Positions 26,408-35,782 of a DNA stretch of 64,000 nt are shown piece by piece. A program made the translations under genes and the position numbers. The notes beneath the pieces are model-generated. The model saw only the letters and a list, made by a program, of their open reading frames with translations. It did no database searches and was not told where the DNA came from. The stretch is from Runella sp. CRIBMP (GTDB lineage: Bacteria; Bacteroidota; Bacteroidia; Cytophagales; Spirosomataceae), in contig NZ_JAAAKZ010000009.1 in the NCBI RefSeq assembly GCF_009905605.1, forward strand, positions 1 to 64,000. The letters are read 5' to 3'. The number at the start of each line of letters is the position of its first letter. Position 1 is the first letter of the stretch.

Positions 26408-28603
26408 ATGAGAGGCAAAACTGGAAATATTCGTGACGATATTTTGCAGCGTTCTTGGGTAGTAGCCATTGGGCTTATTATCCTTGGGGCGCTGGTTATT
26501 TACCGCATTTTTTATATTCAACACTACGATCTTTACAAGGGAAAACCTTGGATTGAATACATGTCCAAAACCGTTCGCGTGGATACCATTCCCGCGATGC
26601 GCGGCAATATTTACTCCAATGATGGTAGTCTGATGGCGACATCGTTGCCCTATTTTGAGGTTTCTATCGACCCTACAGTGGCCGACAGCGTGTATTTCTA
26701 CACCCGGGTCGACTCGTTGGGAACGCTTTTGGCCAAGACTTTTGGGCAACGGACGGCCGAGAGTTATGTAAAAGAATTACTCTTTGCCCGACACGAATTT
26801 GAGCGGAACGAGCGGCGTGGAAACCGTAATATTCGACTGCTTAAACGTAAAGTTACTTACCGTGAGTACAGCATTATTTTGGGGCAAGAATTTAAAGGAA
26901 TTGTCAAAAAAAAGGACGGCACAACCGAAAAGGCCACTTGGAGAGGCTGGCCATTTTTCCGCCGTTTTTCCTCTACAGGGCGCAGTCGGGGTGGAAAATT
27001 GATGATTACCTACGAGCGTTATAATCCTTTCGGTTCATTGGCGGAGCGTACCATTGGCTATCTTGACAAAAAGACCCGGCGTGGATTGGTAGGACTGGAA
27101 GCTAGTTTTGAAAAGCGATTGGCAGGGACCCCGGGGGTAGGGCTGTACCGAGTCCTTGATGATCAGACATTTATGCCTAACGAAGACGAAGATGGACTGC
27201 AACCAACCAACGGTTACGACTTACACACTACCATCGACGTTAATTTTCAGGACATTGCCGAAACGGCACTTCGCAATACGCTCCGTAGTTATAATGCAGC
27301 TTATGGTTGTGTGATTGTGATGGAGGTCCAAACGGGTGAGATTCGGGCCATTGCCAACCTCTCTCGAGATACCGATTCAAGCTACCGCGAAACCTATAAT
27401 CACGCCCTCGCAGGGTTGGGAAACCCCGGTTCTACCTTTAAATTGGCCTCTATGTTGGCGGCTTTGGAAGAAGGGATGTCGCCCAAACGCATGTACCATA
27501 CTGGCAATGGAATTGCGACCTACAAGTCGGCTATCATTCGGGATACGAAACGCGTAGGACACGGCAGTATCACGGCGCAGCAGGTGTTTGAAAAATCCTC
27601 AAACGTGGGTGTTCACTTGGTGATGAAAGATTATTTTTACACAAAACCTGATAAATATGTGGGTTATCTGAAGCGCTTTCACCTGCGTGAGCCTACGGGC
27701 ATTCAGATGAAAGGAGAGCCAGCCCCCCGCGTTAGGATTCCATCCGATAAACGCTGGAGCAAGACCTCGCTGACGTACATGAGCTACGGTTATGAGTCAG
27801 AGTTGACGCCTTTGCAGATGCTTTCATTTTACAATGCCGTTGCCAATGATGGCTACTGGGTGCGCCCGATGCTAGTCAAGCAGATAAAACAGGCTGATCA
27901 AATTGTGCAAGAAATGGTGCCATTCCGCAGTGAAGAGCGCATTGCGTCCGAAAACTCTTTGCGCAATGCTCGAAAAATGTTGGAAGGAGTGGTGGAGCAC
28001 GGAACGGCCACGAATATCAAAAATCCGTTTTACAAAATTGCGGGAAAAACGGGTACGGCTCAAAAACTCGTAAATGGCCGCTACGTGCCAGGGTTGTACA
28101 ATACATCGTTTATCGGCTATTTTCCCGCCGATGCTCCTCGTTATTCGGTGTTGGTGGTGGTTGATAGCCCGAGGGGATTCAGCATGGAGCAACTTTACGC
28201 GGGCAGCGTGGCCGCCCCCGTATTTAAGGAAGTGGTAGACCGGATTGTGGGGTATGACATCAACATGCACCCACCGATTCCGAAACAACAAAATAAGAAT
28301 TCCGAAATGTCGCGTCAGCTGCGGGCGGGTCATGCTGATGACCTGCGGGTGGTGGCCGAAGAAATGGACATTGAGTCGCCGGTGAATGTCAACGGATGGG
28401 TAGAAGCCAAAAAAGACAAGGACGGTGTAAAATGGGAAAGCCGCGATGCCGACCCTAATAAATTGCCCAATTTGAAAGGAATGTCGCTCCGCGATGCCCT
28501 TTATTTGCTCGAAAATCACGGTTTTAAAGTGGCATACAAGGGAAAAGGGAAAGTGGCAGAATACGAATATGAAGGGGGTACTTATATTTTGACGTTGCGA
28601 TAG
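26408..28603 (+). CDS. ftsI: Penicillin-binding protein, FtsI/PBP3 type, with PASTA domain
   Basis: This septal peptidoglycan transpeptidase has 731 residues: an N-terminal membrane helix (about 16-38), a pedestal/dimerisation domain, and a transpeptidase domain with SxxK (S342 in GSTFKLAS), SxN (S397-S398-N399) and KTG (547-549, GKTGTAQK). A single C-terminal PASTA domain follows (about 685-731, PNLKGMSLRDALYLL). PASTA-bearing FtsI is usual in Bacteroidota. It is the last gene of this cluster; the expected murE and mraY do not follow. Confidence 0.96.
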   Translation: MRGKTGNIRDDILQRSWVVAIGLIILGALVIYRIFYIQHYDLYKGKPWIEYMSKTVRVDTIPAMRGNIYSNDGSLMATSLPYFEVSIDPTVADSVYFYTRVDSLGTLLAKTFGQRTAESYVKELLFARHEFERNERRGNRNIRLLKRKVTYREYSIILGQEFKGIVKKKDGTTEKATWRGWPFFRRFSSTGRSRGGKLMITYERYNPFGSLAERTIGYLDKKTRRGLVGLEASFEKRLAGTPGVGLYRVLDDQTFMPNEDEDGLQPTNGYDLHTTIDVNFQDIAETALRNTLRSYNAAYGCVIVMEVQTGEIRAIANLSRDTDSSYRETYNHALAGLGNPGSTFKLASMLAALEEGMSPKRMYHTGNGIATYKSAIIRDTKRVGHGSITAQQVFEKSSNVGVHLVMKDYFYTKPDKYVGYLKRFHLREPTGIQMKGEPAPRVRIPSDKRWSKTSLTYMSYGYESELTPLQMLSFYNAVANDGYWVRPMLVKQIKQADQIVQEMVPFRSEERIASENSLRNARKMLEGVVEHGTATNIKNPFYKIAGKTGTAQKLVNGRYVPGLYNTSFIGYFPADAPRYSVLVVVDSPRGFSMEQLYAGSVAAPVFKEVVDRIVGYDINMHPPIPKQQNKNSEMSRQLRAGHADDLRVVAEEMDIESPVNVNGWVEAKKDKDGVKWESRDADPNKLPNLKGMSLRDALYLLENHGFKVAYKGKGKVAEYEYEGGTYILTLR

Positions 28604-28825
28604 TTATAGCCTCTTTTTCCCAAGTAAAACAAACATGAGCCATTCCGAAGATTGGCAAACGCAACAAGTAAAGTACGTGTGAGATGGCTATTCTTAGTCT
28701 GTGAATCGGTATCGAAGGTACGTTATTTGATATAAATCCGTTAATTTTCTGGCTCATTGGCAATGCCCGATGTTTTATACCTGTGCATGTCAGCCAAAAC
28801 ACATTTTATTATTTATTCTATTCTC

Positions 28826-30064
28826 ATGAAATCTACGTTGTTTTCCTTTGTTTTTTCCCTTTTGTTTTTTCCAGTTTTGAGTCAGGGTATCAAATTTGAA
28901 GAAGGTAATTTTCAACAATTGGTCAACTTGGCCCGTCAACAAAACAAGCTGTTGATGGTGGAAGTCTACCTCAACGGTTGCCCTCACTGCGCGGCATTGG
29001 CCCCCGTATTACAAGAAAAAAAAGTTGGTGAGTTTTTCAACCCTGCCTTTGTGAGCAGTAAGATAGAAGCCAATTCGCCCATTTCTAAGGAATTACAACT
29101 GCAAAAAGGCATTACTTATCCCGAATTTCCGCTGCTTTTCTTTTTTGATGCAAACGGCCAATTGATTCACCAAGCGGCCCCTGCTGAGCGTCCCAACCGC
29201 GCCGAATTTATTACCGAAGTCATTAAACACGGCAACGAAGCCCTTACCCCTACGCTGCGCACGAGCAACTACGCCGCCCGCTACGCTAAAGGCGAACGCG
29301 GACTGGAGTTTTTGGTCAATTACGGCAAATATGCCAAAGCCACCAAAGACATAACGCGCCAGAGTCAAATCGGTAACGATTTTGCCAAGTTGCTCACCAA
29401 ACCCGCCGACATGGAAAGCGCCAACGGTTTTTACATTATTTCACGGTTAATCAACGACTTCCAGAACCCGCTGGCCAAACATTTTTTTGCCAACCTGCCC
29501 AAATATCAGAAATACAATAATGCCGAAAATCCAAAAGCGGTCAAAGACGCCGCCGAAGCCATCATTTACAACACACTTTATGGGCCGCGTACCAACAGCC
29601 TCAAGGCGGCGGAAGTGGTGGCCATGCGGGAAGCTATGATTAAACTCGGCAACCCCGCCAAAGTCGTTGCTCCACGCACCCTGTTGAAGGAACTGGAAGC
29701 GCATTTTCGCGAAAAAAATACCCCAGCCGCCACTGCCCGTTTCAACGAGTATCGTAAAATTGCGACGATGGACTTTCTGGATTACTCCTACATTGTTCGT
29801 CTTTTCAACGAAAAAGCCACCGAAAACTCTTACGTACCTTCTTTGATTTTGTGGGTAAACGACGGGGCTAAATTATTTAAAACCTCCAACGCCAATCATA
29901 CCAAAGATAAGCTGGCCGACTTGTACAATGATTTGTCAAAAGCCTATCTCAAAACTGGAAAAAAAGCCGAAGGCAAAAAGGCTGCTCAGGAAGCTCTGAC
30001 GATTGCGAAGGCCGCCAAGATTGATACAAAACCTTACGCCGACCAGTTGGCAAAGTGCAACTAA
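28826..30064 (+). CDS. Exported thioredoxin-fold protein with helical C-terminal domain
   Basis: ATG 28826 gives a clean signal peptide (MKSTLFSFVFSLLFFPVLSQ), so it is preferred over the upstream start at 28757. The 412-residue product has a thioredoxin fold (about 22-150) with redox motif CPHC (C52, C55) in VYLNGCPHCAAL and the cis-Pro region YPEFPLLFFF. A roughly 260-residue helical repeat region follows and ends in a TPR-like segment (KAYLKTGKKAEGKKAAQEAL). A periplasmic disulfide reductase or oxidase role is likely, with an unknown partner. It has a strong hairpin behind it. Confidence 0.9.
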   Translation: MKSTLFSFVFSLLFFPVLSQGIKFEEGNFQQLVNLARQQNKLLMVEVYLNGCPHCAALAPVLQEKKVGEFFNPAFVSSKIEANSPISKELQLQKGITYPEFPLLFFFDANGQLIHQAAPAERPNRAEFITEVIKHGNEALTPTLRTSNYAARYAKGERGLEFLVNYGKYAKATKDITRQSQIGNDFAKLLTKPADMESANGFYIISRLINDFQNPLAKHFFANLPKYQKYNNAENPKAVKDAAEAIIYNTLYGPRTNSLKAAEVVAMREAMIKLGNPAKVVAPRTLLKELEAHFREKNTPAATARFNEYRKIATMDFLDYSYIVRLFNEKATENSYVPSLILWVNDGAKLFKTSNANHTKDKLADLYNDLSKAYLKTGKKAEGKKAAQEALTIAKAAKIDTKPYADQLAKCN

Positions 30065-30075
30065 ACTTGCCCATT

Positions 30076-30127
30076 CTTCCAAACAAAAGCGTCGCCATCA
30101 AATCATGGCGACGCTTTTGTTTGGAAG
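30076..30127. terminator. Long perfect hairpin between convergent genes
   Basis: A perfect 23-bp stem (30076-30098 with 30105-30127) has a 6-base loop and internal A/T runs that can serve as U tracts in both directions. It fits a bidirectional terminator. Confidence 0.88.
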
Positions 30128-30162
30128 CTTAAACTGGTGAATAACACCGTAGCAGGTTTTGA

Positions 30163-30474
30163 TTAAAGAATCAAAATCAGTAATAAAACGATGATAATAA
30201 TGGCACCCACAGAAAGATAAACACCGTTGTAGCTTGCCATTGCTTTTTTGATTTCCTTTACTTCTTTCCGCACGGCTTTGCGCTCGCTGCGGGTCAAATT
30301 GTCGGGTTCCATTGCTTTAATTTCCTCCAAGCGTTTCATCATTGCCTCCGCTTGCGCGGGAGTCATTGTTGACGTCGAAGTTCTTCCTGAGCCAGAGCTG
30401 GCCGAGTAGCCGTTAATTGTCATTCCAATCGTCATCAAAAGAACTGGTACGAGGTTTTTTAGTAATGCCTTCAT
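30163..30474 (-). CDS. Small membrane protein, hypothetical (103 aa)
   Basis: ATG 30474 gives a signal-like start (MKALLKNLVPVLLMTIGM) and is chosen over 30552, whose extra 26 residues look unnatural. A Ser/Thr-rich linker and a charged helix (MTPAQAEAMMKRLEEIK, LTRSERKAVRKEVKEIKKAM) precede a C-terminal membrane helix (GVYLSVGAIIIIVLLLILIL). This plan is a common small envelope protein of Bacteroidota with no known function. Confidence 0.85.
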   Translation of the reverse strand: MKALLKNLVPVLLMTIGMTINGYSASSGSGRTSTSTMTPAQAEAMMKRLEEIKAMEPDNLTRSERKAVRKEVKEIKKAMASYNGVYLSVGAIIIIVLLLILIL

Positions 30475-30713
30475 TGTTGGATAGCGTTTATAATGAGTGG
30501 AAAGATTTACAAAAACAGGCTCTTTAACACAGGCAGGTTTTGACGTCACCACACACTGCTTGTTAAAAACATGTTAAGACGTATATACGATTAAAACAAC
30601 CAACGTAGCAGGCATTATGAACAATTTTAAAAAGTATTTTACATAACCCACAATACAAGCTGATAATGAAATACTTACATTGATTAATTTTAGAATATAT
30701 TTTAAAAAATAGG

Positions 30714-30752
30714 CATAAAAAAATACTCCTTCACAGCTTGGCTATGAAGGAG
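30714..30752 (-). terminator. Terminator of the ferredoxin operon
   Basis: A 12-bp stem with one mismatch (30726-30737 with 30741-30752) and 3-base loop. Read on the minus strand it runs into a T tract. It lies 26 bases after the ferredoxin stop. Confidence 0.85.
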
Positions 30753-30777
30753 ATAAGACGATAGATATTGTTAAGTA

Positions 30778-31098
30778 TTAATGCTCTTCGCCGCGAATCT
30801 TGAAAGTAGTGCCTAGCATGGTTTCATCCACGCGTAACTGACACGCCAAACGGCTGCAAGAAGTGGCCGATGGCAGGGTGTCCAAAATATCCAGTTCGGC
30901 GTCGCTGACGGGAGTCAGGCTATCGCCACCGTCCAAAATTTCGACGTGACAGGTAGCGCACAGCGCCATGCCACCGCAAGTAGCCAAGATGTTGTACTCA
31001 GAGGCCTTTAAGACTTCCATTAAATTTAAGCCGATGCCTTCGGGAATTTCGAGCGTTTGACGCTCTCCTCTTCTATCTTCTATGGTGAATTGTATCAT
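30778..31098 (-). CDS. 2Fe-2S ferredoxin, adrenodoxin/ISC type
   Basis: The 106-residue ferredoxin carries cluster ligands C41, C47, C50 and C86 (CGGMALCATC and SRLACQL), the Cx5Cx2Cx35C spacing of vertebrate/ISC-type ferredoxins. It is a soluble one-electron carrier. The gene lies 22 bases after the ferredoxin reductase gene on the same strand, so the two form an NAD(P)H-to-ferredoxin electron transfer unit. The acceptor is not encoded here; Fe-S assembly, desaturases or a P450 are possible users. Confidence 0.94.
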   Translation of the reverse strand: MIQFTIEDRRGERQTLEIPEGIGLNLMEVLKASEYNILATCGGMALCATCHVEILDGGDSLTPVSDAELDILDTLPSATSCSRLACQLRVDETMLGTTFKIRGEEH

Positions 31099-31120
31099 TT
31101 TTGTGGTATCTGTAAGGTAG

Positions 31121-32125
31121 TTAAAAAGCGTTCACTCCGTTGACCGTCGTATATTTAAAACTGAGGTGTTGGTTGGGATACACAAATTTGAAGGCGCTTT
31201 GGCACATCATAGCCGCTTCATGAAAGCCCGTCAAAATGAGTTTGAGTTTGCCAGGATAAGTGTTGATGTCGCCAATTGCATAGATACGCTCTACATTGGT
31301 GGAATAGTCCAAAGTGTTTACTTCAATCGCTGATTTATTGATGTTCAGACCCCACTCGGCAATCGGCCCAAGTTTGGGACTCAAGCCAAACAGCGGAATA
31401 AAATAGTCGGAAGGTACCGTATAGCTATTTTTGTCTTTGCCCGTCACCACCACTTCTTTCAGGTGCCCATTGCCGTTCAAACTCACTACATTTGATTGTA
31501 AAATGAGGTTAATCTTACCCTGCTCGGCCAACGCAAACACTTTTTCGGCTGAGTCGGGCGCTCCTCTGAACGTATCGCTGCGATGAATCAGAGTGGTGGT
31601 CTTGGCAATGTCGGCCAGATACGCCGTCCAGTCCAACGCTGAGTCGCCACCGCCCGCAATGACAATTTCTTTGTTTCTGAATTTTTCGGGATTTTTCACC
31701 ATGTAAGCTACGCCTTTCCCTTCAAAATGCTCCAAACCAGCAATCTCTGGTTTGCGGGGCTCAAAGCACCCCAATCCGCCCGCAATGACCACCACCTGAC
31801 AATGCACTTCGGTTGCATCCGACGTCTTGACAATCATTGAGCCATCTTCTTGTTTATCAATGGTTTCTACCCGTTCTCCCAAGGTGAAACTAGGGTTGAA
31901 GGGGGCAATTTGCAGCATTAGATTATCCACCAACTCCTGCGCCTTGATGGTGGGATATCCAGGAATGTCATAAATGGGCTTTTGGGGATAAATTTCTGAC
32001 AGCTGTCCGCCTATTTGCGGCAAGGCATCAATCAGATGACACCGCATTTTCAATAAACCTGCTTCAAACACACTGAACAAGCCAACGGGACCCGCGCCAA
32101 TGATGCATATATCTGTTGTAATCAT
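31121..32125 (-). CDS. Ferredoxin-NAD(P)+ reductase, thioredoxin-reductase-like (type 2)
   Basis: The 334-residue flavoprotein has the FAD motif IIGAGPVGLF (G10, G12, G15) and a second Rossmann motif IAGGGDSALDW for NAD(P)H. The FAD-binding end includes YAIGDINTYPG. It lacks the CxxC redox pair of thioredoxin reductases, which identifies the YumC-type FNR group. Its partner ferredoxin is encoded just downstream. A consensus promoter lies about 80 bases upstream. Confidence 0.94.
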   Translation of the reverse strand: MITTDICIIGAGPVGLFSVFEAGLLKMRCHLIDALPQIGGQLSEIYPQKPIYDIPGYPTIKAQELVDNLMLQIAPFNPSFTLGERVETIDKQEDGSMIVKTSDATEVHCQVVVIAGGLGCFEPRKPEIAGLEHFEGKGVAYMVKNPEKFRNKEIVIAGGGDSALDWTAYLADIAKTTTLIHRSDTFRGAPDSAEKVFALAEQGKINLILQSNVVSLNGNGHLKEVVVTGKDKNSYTVPSDYFIPLFGLSPKLGPIAEWGLNINKSAIEVNTLDYSTNVERIYAIGDINTYPGKLKLILTGFHEAAMMCQSAFKFVYPNQHLSFKYTTVNGVNAF

Positions 32126-32205
32126 AACCTTTGGTAATTATTTGTGCGTTTAACCAATAAGAAATTATCTAATCGCTTTTTGTGCTTTGTTTCTTGATTT
32201 GTGCC

Positions 32206-32237
32206 CAAAAGTAAATTATACTTGATTCATGCGCCAA
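32206..32237 (-). promoter_or_regulatory. Candidate promoter of the reductase/ferredoxin operon
   Basis: On the minus strand TTG (32237-32235), a 21-base spacer and TACTTTTG (32213-32206) fit the Bacteroidota consensus, about 80 bases before the reductase ATG. Confidence 0.6.
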
Positions 32238-32357
32238 TCATAAAAACCTATCTTTTATAACCAATGGTTATAATGATACGTAATGGGAAATTTAAGCCCA
32301 TTAGTTTTATCGACAAACAGCCTTTCTTTGCAAGAACTAAAACCAACTCCTTCCCTG

Positions 32358-33665
32358 ATGACTTCTTCCTCTAAAATCATTTGTTTTATCATTGCAGTCT
32401 TCTTCATCAGTTGCCGGGTTACTTCGCAAACCATTCCCAACGGACACGAAGCCAATAAACAAACTATCCCCATCGGTGGAAATGCGTGGCTCATCAGCGC
32501 CACTAAATCGGAGAAGATAACTAAAAATGGGTTTGAGCTATGGAATAATCCCTCCACAGTTTGTCGAACATTTTTGAGGGTAAATCAGGCAGGAAAGTTG
32601 AAGGTCTCCGTCATGATTACGGCCAACGGAGAAAGCAGAGCCGCCGTTACGGTAGCTGGCAAAACGCTACCCGTTATGATTGCTTCAGAAGGAACGCACG
32701 AATATTTTGTTGGCGAATGGGCAATCAAAGAACCAGGCTATTTAAGCATTGATTTACAAGGAATTTCTAAAACAGGGGCCACGTTTGGTGCGGCACAAAG
32801 CATCAGTGTGAGCGGTAGCGCTGTCAATGCCGAAACCGTTTTTGTGAAAAACAACGTGGGCGAATATTTTTATTGGGGACGCCGTGGCCCATCCGTCCAC
32901 TTGAATTACCCCCTGCCTGCTAATGAAGACATTGAATGGTTTTACAACGAACTTACCATTCCCCAAGGCCAGGACGTCATGGGTTCTTATTTTATGGCCA
33001 ATGGTTTTAAGGAAGGATATTTTGGCATTCAGGTCAATTCTCCCACCGAGCGGCGGATTTTGTTTTCGGTGTGGAGCCCCTTCGAAACCGACAACCCCAA
33101 CGCCATTCCCGACGAACAAAAAATAGTGATGCTCAAAAAAGGGGCCGATGTCTACACGGGCGAATTTGGCAACGAAGGCGCAGGCGGACAGAGCTACCTG
33201 AAATACAACTGGAAGGCGGGAAACACCTACAAATTTTTGCTCCAAGGCAAGCCTACGGCCGACAATTACACTATTTATACAGCTTACTTTTTTGCACCAG
33301 AAGAAAATATATGGCGATTGATTGCAAGTTTCAAACGCCCCAAAACGTCTACGTATTTAAAATCATTGCACTCATTTCTGGAAAATTTCATACCTGAAAC
33401 GGGTAACACTAGCCGAATGGGACTGTACAGCAATCAATGGGTCCGTACCACGGCAGGACAATGGAAAGAACTCACCGAAGCCAAATTTACTGGCGATAAC
33501 ACCGCCCGCAAAAACTACCGGAAAGACTACGCGGGCGGTCTTTCCAATGGCAGCTTTTACCTGCGCAACTGCGGTTTTTTCAACGATTTTGTCCCGCTCG
33601 ACGGCACATTTAGGAGAGATGCCGCAAATCGAATTCCGACGATTAACTTTTCGGCATTGCCGTAA
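32358..33665 (+). CDS. DUF3472 protein with N-terminal DUF5077, exported
   Basis: ATG 32358 gives MTSSSKIICFIIAVFFISC, a lipoprotein-like signal (Cys after FIS), and is preferred to 32283. The mature part begins with a DUF5077 beta-sandwich (GGNAWLISATKSEKIT, VCRTFLRVNQAGKL), followed by DUF3472 (YFYWGRRGPSVHLNYPL, GYFGIQVNSPTERRILFSVW, EGAGGQSYLKYNWKAG). Function is not established; the domains occur in secreted glycan-related proteins. It is the first of a secreted M28/DUF series on this strand, with 33 bases to the next gene. Confidence 0.88.
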   Translation: MTSSSKIICFIIAVFFISCRVTSQTIPNGHEANKQTIPIGGNAWLISATKSEKITKNGFELWNNPSTVCRTFLRVNQAGKLKVSVMITANGESRAAVTVAGKTLPVMIASEGTHEYFVGEWAIKEPGYLSIDLQGISKTGATFGAAQSISVSGSAVNAETVFVKNNVGEYFYWGRRGPSVHLNYPLPANEDIEWFYNELTIPQGQDVMGSYFMANGFKEGYFGIQVNSPTERRILFSVWSPFETDNPNAIPDEQKIVMLKKGADVYTGEFGNEGAGGQSYLKYNWKAGNTYKFLLQGKPTADNYTIYTAYFFAPEENIWRLIASFKRPKTSTYLKSLHSFLENFIPETGNTSRMGLYSNQWVRTTAGQWKELTEAKFTGDNTARKNYRKDYAGGLSNGSFYLRNCGFFNDFVPLDGTFRRDAANRIPTINFSALP

Positions 33666-33698
33666 GTTACTTTATCATCAACCTTCTAATCAAACCGT

Positions 33699-35054
33699 AT
33701 GAAAAGAACGACTACCTTCATCCTATTCTGCACCCTTTTTGCATTGAATGGTTTTGCTCAACAGGTCATTCAGCGCGACCCAATAATTTCGGCCATGCTG
33801 GCGGAGGTCTCGCCCGACAGCCTGCGCAGTCACATCGACAAGCTCGTTAGCTTTGGCACTCGCCACACCATGAGTACCGTCACCGACCCCAAACGCGGGA
33901 TTGGCGCGGCCCGAAAATGGGTACTGAGTCGTTTCAATGAATTTGCCAAACAATCGGGCGGGCGCATGACGGCCACCATTGATACATGGATGCTCCAACC
34001 CGACGGACGGCGTGTGGATCAACCGCAGGAAATCGGCAACGTAATGGCCACCCTCAAAGGTACCGACCCCAACGACGACCGTATTTTCATGGTCAGCGGG
34101 CACATTGACAGCCGCGTAAGCAACGTCAGCAATCGCGAATCTGACGCCCCCGGGGCCAACGACGACGGCAGCGGCACGGCAGCCGTGATTGAATTGGCGC
34201 GTGTGATGAGCAAATACTCATTTCCAGCCACCATTATTTTTGTGGCCGTAAGCGGAGAAGAGCAAGGTCTATTGGGGGCTAACCATTTGGCCGAGCGCGC
34301 CGTAAACGAAAAATGGAACCTAGAAGCATTGCTCAACAACGACATTATGGGCTCCAACCACAGCCCCGACACCCGCTTGATTGACAACACCAAAATCCGA
34401 ATTTTTAGCGAAGGTCTATCGGGCTTTGAGACCGACAAACGCGCGGCGGGCGTTCGGCAATACGGGGCCGAAAACGACGGAAAGGCCCGTACATTGGCCC
34501 GTTACGTAAAAGAAGTGGGCGAACGGTACGTCGACAATCTGGAAGTGCGGCTTATCTACCGCAACGATCGTTACCTGCGCGGCGGCGACCATACGCCGTT
34601 TGTCAATCGTGATTTTGCGGCGGTACGCATCACCGAAATGAACGAGAATTTCAACAACCAACACCAGGATTTGCGCACTGAAAAAGGCGTAGAATACGGT
34701 GACTACGCCAAAAACATGGATTTTGAGTACTTGCGCAAAAACACTTGCCTCAATTTAGCGTCGCTGGCCAACTTATCCAAAGCACCCGCCATGCCCCAAA
34801 ACGTGACGCTCGAAGCCCGCAATCTCACCAATACTACCTCTCTTTTTTGGCAAACACCCAAAGCTGGCAAAGTGAAAGGCTACTACGTGCTCATGCGCGA
34901 AACGCACATGCCGTTTTGGCAAAAGAAGTTTTTTACGGACAAAAACGGCCTAACCTTGCCCTATTCCAAAGACAATTACTTTTTTGCGGTGCAAGCTGTG
35001 GGCGAAGAAGGTCACGAAAGCCTGCCTGTGTTGCCCCGCCCAAGTATGCGGTAG
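33699..35054 (+). CDS. Secreted M28-family zinc peptidase
   Basis: The 451-residue protein has a signal peptide (ending FAQQ). The catalytic domain shows metal ligands H135 (SGHIDSR), bridging D155 (GANDDGSGT), the catalytic-base/ligand pair E187-E188 (VSGEEQGLL) and a late His in GGDHTPF. A C-terminal fibronectin type III-like domain (about 365-445, MPQNVTLEARNLTNTTSLFW) follows. It is probably a periplasmic or extracellular aminopeptidase. A hairpin after the stop suggests it ends the transcript begun at the DUF3472 gene. Confidence 0.93.
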   Translation: MKRTTTFILFCTLFALNGFAQQVIQRDPIISAMLAEVSPDSLRSHIDKLVSFGTRHTMSTVTDPKRGIGAARKWVLSRFNEFAKQSGGRMTATIDTWMLQPDGRRVDQPQEIGNVMATLKGTDPNDDRIFMVSGHIDSRVSNVSNRESDAPGANDDGSGTAAVIELARVMSKYSFPATIIFVAVSGEEQGLLGANHLAERAVNEKWNLEALLNNDIMGSNHSPDTRLIDNTKIRIFSEGLSGFETDKRAAGVRQYGAENDGKARTLARYVKEVGERYVDNLEVRLIYRNDRYLRGGDHTPFVNRDFAAVRITEMNENFNNQHQDLRTEKGVEYGDYAKNMDFEYLRKNTCLNLASLANLSKAPAMPQNVTLEARNLTNTTSLFWQTPKAGKVKGYYVLMRETHMPFWQKKFFTDKNGLTLPYSKDNYFFAVQAVGEEGHESLPVLPRPSMR

Positions 35055-35059
35055 CATTG

Positions 35060-35095
35060 GAAGCGGTTGCCGTTTCTCAAAACGGCGACCGCTTC
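35060..35095 (+). terminator. Hairpin after the M28 peptidase gene
   Basis: A 16-bp stem with one G-U pair (35060-35075 with 35080-35095), four-base loop. There is no following T tract, so it may attenuate or protect the transcript rather than terminate fully. Confidence 0.55.
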
Positions 35096-35230
35096 TGGCA
35101 AGGCATCATAAATTGTCATTCAGTAAATCAAAGGTTTGAGAACCTTTTTATTCGAGGTTATGAGTAACCCCACACACATCACTCTCACACGTATACACAA
35201 ACCTAAAACCACTTAATTCTCACAAATACA

Positions 35231-35782
35231 ATGAAAAAGACCAGCCTCATTTATTGCCTGTTAAGTTTACTCGCATTGGGAGCCTACGCACAGGGTTTCA
35301 GAGCCGTTGACAAAAGTGCTTTGGATTATGCTTATTTCCCTGACCATTTTGCCCACGACCGCAAAGATGGAGAAAAAGCCCTCGTGCGTGTCACTTACAG
35401 TCGCCCCGCCAAAAATGGCCGTGAAGTATTTGGCAAATTAATCCCTTACGGTAAAGTATGGCGGACGGGTGCCAACGAAAACACCGAGATTAAGTTTTAT
35501 CAAGACGCCACCATTCAAGGCAAAAAAGTAAAAGCGGGTACGTATTCGCTCTTCACTATCCCCGGAGAAAACGAGTGGACCATCATCCTGAATTCTGACC
35601 TCGATTACTGGGGGGCGTTTAAATACAAGGAGGCCAACGATGTGGCACGCTTTACGGTGCCGGCAAAGAAATCTACAGAGGCTCCGATTGAGCATTTTTC
35701 CATCCAATTCCCCAAAGGCACCGACGCCATCATGCGCATGGGCTGGGACAATACCATCGTGGAAGTGCCTATAACTTTCTGA
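35231..35782 (+). CDS. DUF2911 protein, exported
   Basis: The 183-residue protein has a signal peptide (MKKTSLIYCLLSLLALGAYAQ) and a DUF2911 beta-sandwich with ALVRVTYSRPAKNGREVFG, LIPYGKVWRTGANENTEI, KAGTYSLFTIPGENEWTII and WGAFKYKE. The family is widespread in Bacteroidota and has no known biochemical function. Its last 14 bases overlap the 3' end of the opposing DUF1080 gene. Confidence 0.92.
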   Translation: MKKTSLIYCLLSLLALGAYAQGFRAVDKSALDYAYFPDHFAHDRKDGEKALVRVTYSRPAKNGREVFGKLIPYGKVWRTGANENTEIKFYQDATIQGKKVKAGTYSLFTIPGENEWTIILNSDLDYWGAFKYKEANDVARFTVPAKKSTEAPIEHFSIQFPKGTDAIMRMGWDNTIVEVPITF

